From: Anaerolineales bacterium
Lineage (GTDB): Bacteria > Chloroflexota > Anaerolineae > Anaerolineales > UBA4823
NCBI GenBank assembly: GCA_016929095.1
Contig: JAFGJM010000060.1
Location: 1-64,000 of the forward strand
Reading direction: 5' to 3'
Length of the DNA: 64,000 bases
Below are positions 56,395-64,000 of this stretch, piece by piece. Numbering within the stretch: the first letter of the stretch is position 1; each line of letters starts with the position of its first letter. The notes under the pieces were generated by a model. That model did no database searches, was not told the DNA's origin, and saw only the letters and a list, made by a program, of their open reading frames with translations. The translations under genes and the position numbers were made by a program.

Positions 56395-58038
56395 CTATGC
56401 CTGCCGGTGGTAAACCTCTTGCCCCTCAAAAAAGGTCATGACGACACGGGCATTGTGAATATCTTCGGCGGGGATATCGAATAGATTCTTGTCCAGCACG
56501 ATGAAATCGGCTTTTTTCCCTATTTCCAACGAGCCAGTGATATCTTCCAGGAAGTTCGCGTAGGCGCCATTGATCGTGTAGCTGGCGATCATATCTTCCA
56601 ATGATACCGCCTCCGAGGGGTTCAACGCGATATCATATTCCGGATGGCGAGTGATCACCTCTCTGGTGCACTTGCGGGTAATGCCTGCCTCTATAGCGTC
56701 TAATGGATTGGGCGGTATGGTCACATTGTAATCGCTGGCAGAAGCGACCACCACACCACAATCAAAAAAGCTCTTCATTGGATATTGCCTGTCTGCTCGT
56801 TCCTGTCCCAGGTAATCCACCATTTGAAAATAGTGGCAATCCACAAGGAACCAGAAAGGTTGAACTACCGCCACCACGTTTAGATCGGCGCAGCGTTGAA
56901 TATCCTCCGGGTTAACCACATGCAAATGGGTGATGATGTGCCGCCAATCCCCGGGACCATTTTGATTCCGGGCATAGTCAAAGCCATCCAGGGTAACCCG
57001 CGTGGCGGCATCGCCAATCGAATGCACGTGGATTTGAAAGCCGGCTTTTTCCAAAGCGGCGCACATGGCGTTGTATTTTTGCGCCTCCCACACCGGATCG
57101 CCGCGCGAGTGGGGTTTATGGGAATAAGGTTGTTCCAGGTAGGCTGTCCCCCCTTCGATGACGCCGTCCATGAATATCTTGGCGGTGGTAATCTCAAACC
57201 ATTTGCCTTTTTCCTGATCACGGGTTTGAACCAATTCTTCGATGATAGTCAGGTCGTCGGTTGGTTCGACCCGCAAGGCGCCGCGAAACCGGATGGTCAG
57301 CTCGCCGGAGGTTTGCAGTTCCCGCAGAGCCTGCAGGTCGTTGGAGCCAACGTCGATGCCCGGGACATGCACCGTGGTGATGCCGTAGGAATGCGCCATA
57401 TTCTGGAAGAATTTCAAGCCTTCCATACGCTGGGCAACCGTGTATGCCGGGATGGTATCTTCCACCAGATTGGCGGCGGTTTCGCGTAATGTGCCGTTGG
57501 GGTTACCGTTTTCGTCTTTCTCGATGATACCGCCCTCCGGGTTGGGGGTATCCCGGGTGATGCCTGCCATTTGTAGGGCTTTGGAATTTACCCAGACGCT
57601 GTGGTAATCCTCCGACCAGAGAACGATGGGGATATCAGTTGTCAAACCGTCCAATAATTTTTTATCAGGACCTTGGGGCGGGAAGAGCGGGCACATCCAA
57701 CCGCCGCCCAATATCCCCGGCAGGCCGGGGTGGGCTGCCATGAAATCGAGGATAGCTTTTTTGTACTCATCCACTGATTGCAAGCTATGCAGCATAACCT
57801 CGAATATCTCAAAGGTGCCGTCTACGGCGTGGTTGTGGGAGTCGATGAAACCGGGCAGCGTCAGCTTGCCCTGCAGATCGATGACGCGGGTTTGGTCGCC
57901 GATATATTGGGCAGCGCCTTTGTCATCGCCGATGTAGACGATAGTATCGTCCTTGACTGCCATGGCAGACGCGACGGTACGGTTTTTATCGACAGTGTAG
58001 AGGATGCCGTTGGTGAGGAGAAGGTCTGAGGGTTTCAT
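56395..58038 (-). CDS. Amidohydrolase family 3 protein (YtcJ-like)
   Basis: A 547-residue metal-dependent hydrolase. The beta-sandwich strands (LLLTNGILYTVDKNRTVAS) flank a TIM barrel with LPGFIDSHNHAVDG (the HxH metal pair), HVHSIGDAATRVTLDG, ITHLHVVNPEDIQRCAD and VVASASDYNVTIPPNPLD (the Asp ligand). The closing part GSLEIGKKADFIVLD is the usual return to the sandwich. This is the YtcJ group, whose substrates (amides, cyclic N-compounds) are mostly unknown. Converges on glgC with 50 bp between. Confidence 0.92.
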   Translation of the reverse strand: MKPSDLLLTNGILYTVDKNRTVASAMAVKDDTIVYIGDDKGAAQYIGDQTRVIDLQGKLTLPGFIDSHNHAVDGTFEIFEVMLHSLQSVDEYKKAILDFMAAHPGLPGILGGGWMCPLFPPQGPDKKLLDGLTTDIPIVLWSEDYHSVWVNSKALQMAGITRDTPNPEGGIIEKDENGNPNGTLRETAANLVEDTIPAYTVAQRMEGLKFFQNMAHSYGITTVHVPGIDVGSNDLQALRELQTSGELTIRFRGALRVEPTDDLTIIEELVQTRDQEKGKWFEITTAKIFMDGVIEGGTAYLEQPYSHKPHSRGDPVWEAQKYNAMCAALEKAGFQIHVHSIGDAATRVTLDGFDYARNQNGPGDWRHIITHLHVVNPEDIQRCADLNVVAVVQPFWFLVDCHYFQMVDYLGQERADRQYPMKSFFDCGVVVASASDYNVTIPPNPLDAIEAGITRKCTREVITRHPEYDIALNPSEAVSLEDMIASYTINGAYANFLEDITGSLEIGKKADFIVLDKNLFDIPAEDIHNARVVMTFFEGQEVYHRQA

Positions 58039-58309
58039 AGGTTGTATCGCCTTTTTTGTTGTTTATTTATTTGCACGGATTTTGACCACAATTCTGTATC
58101 CTCCCATATTAAAACATAATCATAATATACTTATGAATGTCATTATATCATGCAGTAATTTGCACATCTTTCTCATAAAAAGATACCTTTTCTGGTATTT
58201 TACCAAACTGTCCTTCAAATATTTCCCTGTACACGACAGTAAAATTGGGGGGAAGGAGGAGGATTCTTGGCTTCCTGATTTCTTACCTTCCTTAAAAAGT
58301 GTTTTTTTG

Positions 58310-59323
58310 TCAGGAATTAAAATAAGGATGCCTCTGCGCCGCCAGGTTGACTAAATAACTCCCAAAATGTGGATATGGCATACCTGCGATTTCCGCTGAA
58401 AGTACAGTGCTGGTATCGGGGCTGAAATCGGGGTTATGGTTCACATCCAGCACGTAGAACGTATCATCCTGCATGCGGATGTCAAAGCGGGCGTAATCAC
58501 GGCAATTGGTTGCCTGGTAGGCTGCCAGAGATACGGCATCCAAAGCGGCTTGCTGCCCGGGGGATAACGATGCCGGCAGTTTCAATTCGATCAAGTTATA
58601 AGCTGGCGATGAAGGCTCGAATTTGGAATCGTATGTGCACAACCGGTCTTGCGGCTGGCTGAAGGCGGAAAAATCCATTTCGGCAGTCGGGAGTACATGC
58701 AGTTCGCCGTTGCCTATCACGGTCACGTGGAACTCGCGCCCATCGATGAACTCTTCCACGATCGCCGGTTGATCAAAGATATCCCGTACAAATTGAACAC
58801 GCTGTAACAATTCTTTTTCGGACCATACTAAAGATTCGGGGGTAATACCGTAACTGCAATGCTCCAAAGCCGGTTTAACGATGGCCGGGTAAAGATCCCA
58901 GCCATCAGGCTGGGCGGTATTGAAGATTTCCCAAATGGGGGTAGGAATATGATACTCATCCAGCCGGCGTTTTATACGCCGTTTATCCCGGCCTAAATTC
59001 AAAGCTTGCGAGTCGGCGCCGGTAAAGATGAATCCCAGTTGTTCCAAACATTGGGCGATCCGGTCATAGCTGTTGGGTTTCCCCGGAAATTCCTCGCACC
59101 AGTTAAAAATCACATATTCCGCCGGGTTGTATCCCCCGATCAGTTTTTCGAGTTCTTCATTTATCAGACATGCTTGCACCACAGGATGACCCAGGGAGCA
59201 GAGCCCATTGTGTAAATTATTCGATAATTGGATAACACTGTCGATTGTTTCGGTGGTCCACTCGGGATCGAGGTTGTAAAGCAAGATGACGGGTAAATCG
59301 GTACGACAGCGCGTAAAATCCAT
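58310..59323 (-). CDS. ATP-grasp ligase, D-alanine--D-alanine-ligase-like
   Basis: A 337-residue ATP-grasp protein. FNWCEEFPGKPNSYDRIAQC and LGFIFTGADSQALNLGRDKR match the N-terminal domain of the Ddl group; YPAIVKPALEHCSYGIT has the ATP-binding lysine; VEEFIDGREFHVTVIG binds the adenine; YARFDIRMQDDTFYVLDVNH-NPD has the metal ligands. It is more distant from true DdlA/B than those are from each other, so peptide or amino-acid ligation other than D-Ala-D-Ala is likely. 58039-58309 and 59324-59559 hold no recognisable feature. Confidence 0.87.
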   Translation of the reverse strand: MDFTRCRTDLPVILLYNLDPEWTTETIDSVIQLSNNLHNGLCSLGHPVVQACLINEELEKLIGGYNPAEYVIFNWCEEFPGKPNSYDRIAQCLEQLGFIFTGADSQALNLGRDKRRIKRRLDEYHIPTPIWEIFNTAQPDGWDLYPAIVKPALEHCSYGITPESLVWSEKELLQRVQFVRDIFDQPAIVEEFIDGREFHVTVIGNGELHVLPTAEMDFSAFSQPQDRLCTYDSKFEPSSPAYNLIELKLPASLSPGQQAALDAVSLAAYQATNCRDYARFDIRMQDDTFYVLDVNHNPDFSPDTSTVLSAEIAGMPYPHFGSYLVNLAAQRHPYFNS

Positions 59324-59559
59324 GGTCGCCTTTAGTAAAAATGATATTCCCCGATAAAATCATACGCCAGCCAATCCATCCGTTTTCCTTCAAAACCTCC
59401 GATATTATTTAACTGTTCGTTTTCAAAAATCATTCAAAAAAGACGAGATGATCTTCTATGATATTGTATTGACTGATATTTGGCGTTCGTTTGATGCCAA
59501 ACGGCGAGAAAAAATTATACAGTAATTTTCCAGGAATGTAAGGGAATTGGTGAGTAAAT

Positions 59560-61005
59560 TCAAGGCGAGGTGGTATCGGTGGGGAGTAACTCGGGGGTGG
59601 GGCTGGGAGAAGCCCCGGCAGCGCCTTCCAGCCGGTCGCAAATGCCTTCACTGTCGGCGACAATCCCCATAAGGATTGAATCATCCGGGTAGGCGGCGCG
59701 TACCTGGTTCAATATCGGGCGTGCCTGGGAGCAATAATTCTCATTTTCACGACTCAAGAAAGCCAGCACCGTGCCATACTCTACGTAGTAATATGCCACG
59801 GTAAGATTGGTCAACGGCAACCCCTCGACCGCCACGCTGCTTTCCAGCAGCATGTTATCCACCAGGTTTTGGGCGGCTTCGTTTTCCTCCGCCGTGCATC
59901 CGACCACGCAGCATTGCAGCACAGGCATAGCGCCTTCGTAGTTACGTGAACGGATGTATATAATGCCTAATTGACCGTAGGTATTGGCATTGGTCGGATC
60001 AAAACTCAGACCTTTTTCCGCATTGACAGCGGCAATAAAGAACTCACCCTGCTGAGAATAAACTTTGGCAATTTCGATATAGGGGGTTGAATTTTTTACC
60101 CCGATTTGGGAGTTTAAATTGGCGGCGCGGGCGAAATATTCCAGTGCACGATCGTACAGTTTAAGGCTCGTATAGTTACGGCCAATGTATACGTATAAAA
60201 AGGTGAGATTGGGATTGATCTCGGCAGCTTTGAGGTATTCTTTAATGGCGCTGTTATATTGCCCGATGGATTCGAGCACTGTGGCATATACGCGATGGGC
60301 ATCCATCGAATCAGGCGCCAATGCCACCGCCTGAGCGGCATATTGTTCTGCTTGAGTCCAGTTTTGTTGATCAAGCAGTACTTCCGCATAGAACGCCAGA
60401 CTCAGTTCATTATCATTGTCAAGCTGATATGCTTGCAACGCTTCGTTCTGCGCTTCAGTGAGGTAAGATTGGCGTTCGTCTTCGGTAATCAACGAGCTGG
60501 AAGCATTCCAGTCCAACACAAAAGCGCGGATGGCGCGCACATTACTACTCTCAGGATCAAGCGCCAAGGCTTTATCGATGGAATCGAGCGCCTGGGTGAG
60601 GCGTTCCTGGCGATCGGCATCGTTACTCAACAAGCTGGAGGAATAGGTTTGAATGCGCGCCAGATTAGCCCAGCCTTGCGCGTTGTTGGGGTCCACCTCC
60701 AGGGCGCGTTGATAGGTATCGATGGCGTCGTAACTGGGCGGCGTGGGCGAGGGCGGGTCAGGGTCATCCAGCTTGCCGGCTTGAAAATAAGCTTCTGCCT
60801 CTTCGAAATAGGATGCCGCCGAACGCGTGGCGGTTGGTGTGGGCAGGTAGGGCGAGACGATTTCGCCGCGTTGTAAGCTTAAGAGTATCCACGCCCCTGC
60901 CAGGATCAAACCGATCAGGATCATGATGCGAATGGCGTTGGGGCGCTTTTCCGGTCGAAACGTGGGCAATCGACCAACCAGAGGCTGCTCAATATCCGAT
61001 TTCAT
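59560..61005 (-). CDS. TPR-repeat membrane-anchored protein, copy 1
   Basis: A 481-residue protein with a 36-residue basic cytoplasmic start, one transmembrane helix (AIRIMILIGLILAGAWILLSL, about 24-44) and an outward TPR domain. At least six TPR-like units are visible (for example AIDTYQRALEVDPNNAQGWA, SIDKALALDPESSNVRA, QAVALAPDSMDAHRVYATVL, YLKAAEINPNLTFLYVYIGR, EKGLSFDPTNANTYGQLGII). It ends in a Pro/Thr-rich tail (SPTPELLPTDTTSP). It is a paralogue of the next gene, overlapping it by 4 bp. TPR arrays hold protein complexes together; the partner is unknown. Confidence 0.88.
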   Translation of the reverse strand: MKSDIEQPLVGRLPTFRPEKRPNAIRIMILIGLILAGAWILLSLQRGEIVSPYLPTPTATRSAASYFEEAEAYFQAGKLDDPDPPSPTPPSYDAIDTYQRALEVDPNNAQGWANLARIQTYSSSLLSNDADRQERLTQALDSIDKALALDPESSNVRAIRAFVLDWNASSSLITEDERQSYLTEAQNEALQAYQLDNDNELSLAFYAEVLLDQQNWTQAEQYAAQAVALAPDSMDAHRVYATVLESIGQYNSAIKEYLKAAEINPNLTFLYVYIGRNYTSLKLYDRALEYFARAANLNSQIGVKNSTPYIEIAKVYSQQGEFFIAAVNAEKGLSFDPTNANTYGQLGIIYIRSRNYEGAMPVLQCCVVGCTAEENEAAQNLVDNMLLESSVAVEGLPLTNLTVAYYYVEYGTVLAFLSRENENYCSQARPILNQVRAAYPDDSILMGIVADSEGICDRLEGAAGASPSPTPELLPTDTTSP

Positions 61006-62264
61006 GGCGTGGGTGTGATCTCTTCAGTCGCTTCAGGCGTCTCTTCTGCTTCGGGTTCGCCAACTGATTCCATGCATAAGTCCAAACCGGCGTTGGCGTT
61101 ATCTACCGCCAATTGGTAATCCGGTACACCGGTGAGCAATGCCTGAAAAACCGGGATAGCTTCACCGCAGCGGTTATTTTTCGCCAGGGCAAACCCATAG
61201 AACCAATAAAATTGCGCCGAGGTGCCGTAATCCAGCGGCATCCCCTCTACAGACGTTCCATCGGATGTGACGCCGCCGCGCACCGCCAGTTCGAGTTCCG
61301 GAATAGCTTTCCCGAATTCCTGGTTGCGGTAATACATGACGCCCAGATTGCCATGTAATTTTGCGTTGGAGGGGTCTACACTCACCGCTTGTTCGGCATG
61401 TTGGGCAGCTTTCCCATATTGCCCTTCATTAGCATACGCCAGAGAGGCTTCGGTGAGCGAATCGGGGTCATTGGGGTTGAGCGCATAAGCCGTGAGCAAT
61501 TCTTCTACAGCCAGGTCATTATTGCCTTGAAGTTTGTAGGCATAACCTAAGCTAAGGTGCAGATCGGATATCTTGTCGTTAATCGCGATGGCAGTCTTGA
61601 ATTCATTAATGGCTTCAGGCAGATTTTCTTCGCCTGTGCCAAGCAATACCAAACCACGAGCGCGGTGCACTTCAAGCAGGTTGGGATCAAGGTCGCGTGC
61701 CTGCCGTGAATGTTCGATGGCGTTATCCAGGTCTTCGATATCACCCTGGTTAATGAGGAGTTCTGCATAATATGCGTGCGCTAACGCGCTGTTCGGGTCT
61801 AATTCCAGCGCTTTTTTTATCTGTGCCTCAGCCTCCAGGTAATCACCGGTGAAACTCAATGCCCAGCCATATACCGCATATGCCAAAGGATTATCGGAAT
61901 TTTTTAGCAAGGCATTTTGGGTATTGACAATGGCATCCTCATATTCCCCTGAAAAGACTTGAATGCGCGCCAGTGATGTGAAATACGCCGGGTTGTTGGG
62001 ATCGGAAGCGATTGCCTTTTCGTAAGAATCGATTGCCTGCGAAAGCTTTCCCTGGACAAAAAACTGCTCTGCTTCATTGACGAAGGATTCGGGGCTACGG
62101 GTGGTCGTAGGTGTTGGGATAAACAAGGGAGGCGTGGCAGGTACTACCACTTGATTAAAATATAAGGCAATCCCGATCAGGATCAATAACAAAAAGATTC
62201 GCCACGGGTTGGTGCGTTTCTTAGGACGACGCGCCATGCTCCATTTACTACCACGTAAATACAT
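61002..62264 (-). CDS. TPR-repeat membrane-anchored protein, copy 2
   Basis: A 420-residue paralogue of the gene downstream: a basic start (ARRPKKRTNPW), one helix (IFLLLILIGIALYFNQVVV), a threonine-rich linker (TPTTTRSPESFVNEAEQFFV, matching TPTATRSAASYFEEAEAYFQ in the other copy), then about eight TPR units (AIDSYEKAIASDPNNPAYFT, AYKLQGNNDLAVEELLTAYA, EQAVSVDPSNAKLHGNLGVM). An acidic Glu/Thr/Pro tail ends it. Met10 (62237) is an alternative start. Its stop overlaps the next ATG by 4 bp. The pair may form a heteromer. Confidence 0.88.
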   Translation of the reverse strand: MYLRGSKWSMARRPKKRTNPWRIFLLLILIGIALYFNQVVVPATPPLFIPTPTTTRSPESFVNEAEQFFVQGKLSQAIDSYEKAIASDPNNPAYFTSLARIQVFSGEYEDAIVNTQNALLKNSDNPLAYAVYGWALSFTGDYLEAEAQIKKALELDPNSALAHAYYAELLINQGDIEDLDNAIEHSRQARDLDPNLLEVHRARGLVLLGTGEENLPEAINEFKTAIAINDKISDLHLSLGYAYKLQGNNDLAVEELLTAYALNPNDPDSLTEASLAYANEGQYGKAAQHAEQAVSVDPSNAKLHGNLGVMYYRNQEFGKAIPELELAVRGGVTSDGTSVEGMPLDYGTSAQFYWFYGFALAKNNRCGEAIPVFQALLTGVPDYQLAVDNANAGLDLCMESVGEPEAEETPEATEEITPTP

Positions 62265-62349
62265 AAAATTATCATATCATTCGGGCGGAAAGCGCGTCAA
62301 GATGGGTTTGCAAGGCTTAATGAGATTCTTATTTATGGAAAAAACCGCT

Positions 62350-62796
62350 TTATGTTTGATCACGGCAGTTTGCGCATTGCCCGAACAATTGCAGCCAGTG
62401 ACTTTCAATTTGGTAGCCGCTTTGCAGGCTAACCTTCTTCATCAATGATTCCATGGCTTCATTTTCCCCATTAAAAAAGGTTACCTTACCGCAACTCTGG
62501 CAGATCAATAAATGCTGGTGCCCTTCGGCTGCAGAAATAAATGCCTGGCAACCGCTGGGCTGGTGGACGCGCTGTACCAGTCCTAATTCTTCTAGTTTTT
62601 CCACGGTACGGTAAACGGTTACCAGTCCCATCCGTTTGTGTTGGGAGCGGCATATTTCGTAGATTTCCAATGGTGATAATGCGTGCTGACTGTTAGCCAG
62701 GGTCTCCACAACAGCCCGGCGGGTGTTGGTAGCCCGGTAGCCATTGGCTTGCAGGTTCCTTAACCATTCATGGGCTTTGGATGATTTTTGATTCAT
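62350..62796 (-). CDS. Fur-family metalloregulator (Zur-like)
   Basis: A 148-residue regulator with the winged helix (TNTRRAVVETLANSQHALSP, GLVTVYRTVEKLEELGLV) and the dimerisation half holding metal sites: HQHLLICQSCGKV (His93, His95, Cys99, Cys102) and the C-terminal CANC (Cys141, Cys144). The two CxxC pairs form the structural zinc site. Its ATG overlaps the stop of the metal permease gene by 1 bp, so zinc (Zur) is the likeliest effector, with Mn or Fe possible. It should repress its own operon. Confidence 0.93.
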   Translation of the reverse strand: MNQKSSKAHEWLRNLQANGYRATNTRRAVVETLANSQHALSPLEIYEICRSQHKRMGLVTVYRTVEKLEELGLVQRVHQPSGCQAFISAAEGHQHLLICQSCGKVTFFNGENEAMESLMKKVSLQSGYQIESHWLQLFGQCANCRDQT

Positions 62797-63656
62797 TATA
62801 TTGCCTTTCGCCTGGTGATAGCCTGGTTAATCGCCTTTGCAGACCAGCCGATAATGAAAAACAGGGTGCTGGTCAATACAATGGCCGCGCCGGATGCCAC
62901 ACTTATGTAATAAGACAGATACAATCCGATCACGCCGGCGAATGATGCCAGAATGGCTGCAAGCAGCATCATAACCGGCAGGCGGCGGGTGAGCATATGC
63001 GCTGTGGCAGCTGGTGTAACCAGCATGGCAACCATCAGCGCCACCCCCACAGTTTGAAGGGAAACCACCACAGTCAGCGCGATCAGGATATAGAGCAAAT
63101 AATCCAGGAGGTGCGCTGGCAAACGCAGGGTAGCTGCCAGAAGCGGGTCAAAAGAGAGTAATAGGAATTCTTTGTAAAAAAAGATGACGATCAGTAAGAT
63201 AGCCCCGCCAAACGCGCCAATAAGCCACAGGTCAGAAGTTGAGACGGCTAAAACGTCTCCAAATAAAAAGTGCGCCAGATCGGCTGTGTAATTGCGCACG
63301 GTGGAGATCAAGGCAATGCCCAGGGCAAACATACCGGCGAAGACAATCCCAATGGCGGTATCCTCACGCATTTTAGCGGTTCGTATCAAGGCGCCGATTC
63401 CAAGCGCAGCAAAAACAGAGGTCGCCAGTGCCCACCAGAATAAAGGCCCCCGCGCCCCGCCCCCCACCAGATACCCCACTGCCACTCCGGGTAATATGGC
63501 GTGCGCCAGAGCATCTCCGAAAAAAGCCATGCCGCGCAGAACCACATACGCCCCCACCACCGCACACACCACGCCTACCAGCACGGCAGCGATCATCCCT
63601 CGCTGCATGAAGGGGTACTGCAAAGGCTGCAAGAGTAGATCCTGCAGGTAGTTCAT
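62796..63656 (-). CDS. Zinc/manganese-type ABC transporter permease (ZnuB-like)
   Basis: A 286-residue ABC-3 family permease with eight or nine hydrophobic segments. MNYLQDLLLQPLQYPFMQRG, GMAFFGDALAHAILPGVAVG (the conserved cytoplasmic loop) and LLVTPAATAHMLTRRLPVM are family hallmarks. It overlaps the ATPase gene by 4 bp at the start and the Fur gene by 1 bp at the end, giving a compact znuC-znuB-zur order. The binding-protein gene is beyond the window. Confidence 0.94.
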   Translation of the reverse strand: MNYLQDLLLQPLQYPFMQRGMIAAVLVGVVCAVVGAYVVLRGMAFFGDALAHAILPGVAVGYLVGGGARGPLFWWALATSVFAALGIGALIRTAKMREDTAIGIVFAGMFALGIALISTVRNYTADLAHFLFGDVLAVSTSDLWLIGAFGGAILLIVIFFYKEFLLLSFDPLLAATLRLPAHLLDYLLYILIALTVVVSLQTVGVALMVAMLVTPAATAHMLTRRLPVMMLLAAILASFAGVIGLYLSYYISVASGAAIVLTSTLFFIIGWSAKAINQAITRRKAI

Positions 63657-64000
63657 ATGTTTTCGTCCTCACAGCAGGAATCGCCAACTGCCAGCGTTTC
63701 AGCGCCAGAGGGTATCAGCCGGATATGTCCTCCAAAAGCCTCGATGAGATTTTCCCTGTTGAAAACCTGGCCAGGCTTCCCGTATCCAATCATATAACGG
63801 TTGAGCAGCATCACGCGCTCGAATTTCTCGCTTGCCAGGTGCAAATCGTGAGTGGATGCAAACACGGTGACACCTCGTTGTCGCAGTCCATCCATGATAT
63901 GGAGAATATCCTCCTGTGAAGTGACATCTAACCCGGTGAATGGCTCGTCCATTAAGAATAATTCGGCTTCTTGCGCCAGGGCGCGGGCGATGAACATGCG
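63653..64000 (-). CDS. Metal ABC transporter ATPase, C-terminal part (cut by window end)
   Basis: The last 115 codons of a ZnuC/MntB-type ATPase. The frame stays open to 64000, so the gene begins outside. Walker B ELFLMDEPFTGLD, the H-loop STHD and the family C-terminal region with YGKPGQVF are present; Walker A and the signature lie outside. It powers the permease next to it. The His/Cys-poor end (DSCCEDENI) has a Cys pair that could touch metal; that is speculative. Confidence 0.93.
   Translation of the reverse strand, partial: RMFIARALAQEAELFLMDEPFTGLDVTSQEDILHIMDGLRQRGVTVFASTHDLHLASEKFERVMLLNRYMIGYGKPGQVFNRENLIEAFGGHIRLIPSGAETLAVGDSCCEDENI

Overview
The window looks like a chromosomal segment of a member of the Chloroflexota, most likely class Anaerolineae. 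This is an inference: no rRNA is present. It rests on the very large multi-PAS histidine kinases, the secreted beta-propeller and kelch proteins ending in a YLP-type tail, a tRNA-Arg with anticodon GCG, a CIRCE-controlled groES-groEL operon and the dispersed 'TGTCATTGCGAG / GAAGCGAAG' type repeats. Base composition is close to even and I see no phage, CRISPR array, rRNA or complete insertion sequence.

Layout. 1-0.8 kb: start of a groES-groEL operon (minus strand) with a clear sigma70-type promoter and a CIRCE operator. 1.1-9.2 kb: an orphan membrane histidine kinase, a small membrane protein, an alpha/beta hydrolase, a glutamine amidotransferase, a secreted M28 peptidase and methylglyoxal synthase. 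9.1-29.4 kb: a 20-kb minus-strand signalling block with four hybrid-length histidine kinases, two near-identical single-domain response regulators, a receiver-PAS-GAF-HD-GYP c-di-GMP phosphodiesterase, three orphan lipoprotein substrate-binding proteins of the ABC_sub_bind (PF04392) type with no transporter genes, and the collapsed remnant of a fifth kinase. 30.2-38.4 kb: methylmalonyl-CoA epimerase and mutase large subunit around a secreted 14-repeat beta-propeller protein, a DUF1786 protein and a tandem AbrB-like protein. 38.4-42.3 kb: a glycosyltransferase-like membrane protein, tRNA-Arg, a geranylgeranyl-reductase-family flavoprotein and SurE. 42.4-50.0 kb: an operon of three exported proteins (propeller plus di-haem cytochrome, a 1322-residue protein of unknown function, and a multihaem cytochrome). 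50.3-64 kb: a GNAT-like protein and MFS symporter, tRNA-Leu, a secreted kelch protein, glgC, an amidohydrolase, an ATP-grasp ligase, twin TPR membrane proteins, and a zinc/manganese-type ABC transporter with its Fur-family regulator, cut by the window end.

How it may work together. The signalling block looks like a ligand-sensing phosphorelay: lipoprotein binding proteins outside the membrane, kinases with conserved phytochrome-type catalytic cores, two shared Rcp1-like receivers and an HD-GYP output that would lower c-di-GMP. The 42-50 kb operon looks like an outside-the-membrane electron-transfer module. Five exported proteins scattered through the window share a C-terminal YLP-x-[VI] tail, which is the best candidate here for an undescribed sorting or anchoring signal. 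Two families of short non-coding elements with terminal inverted repeats (three copies each) fill several of the gene-free gaps.
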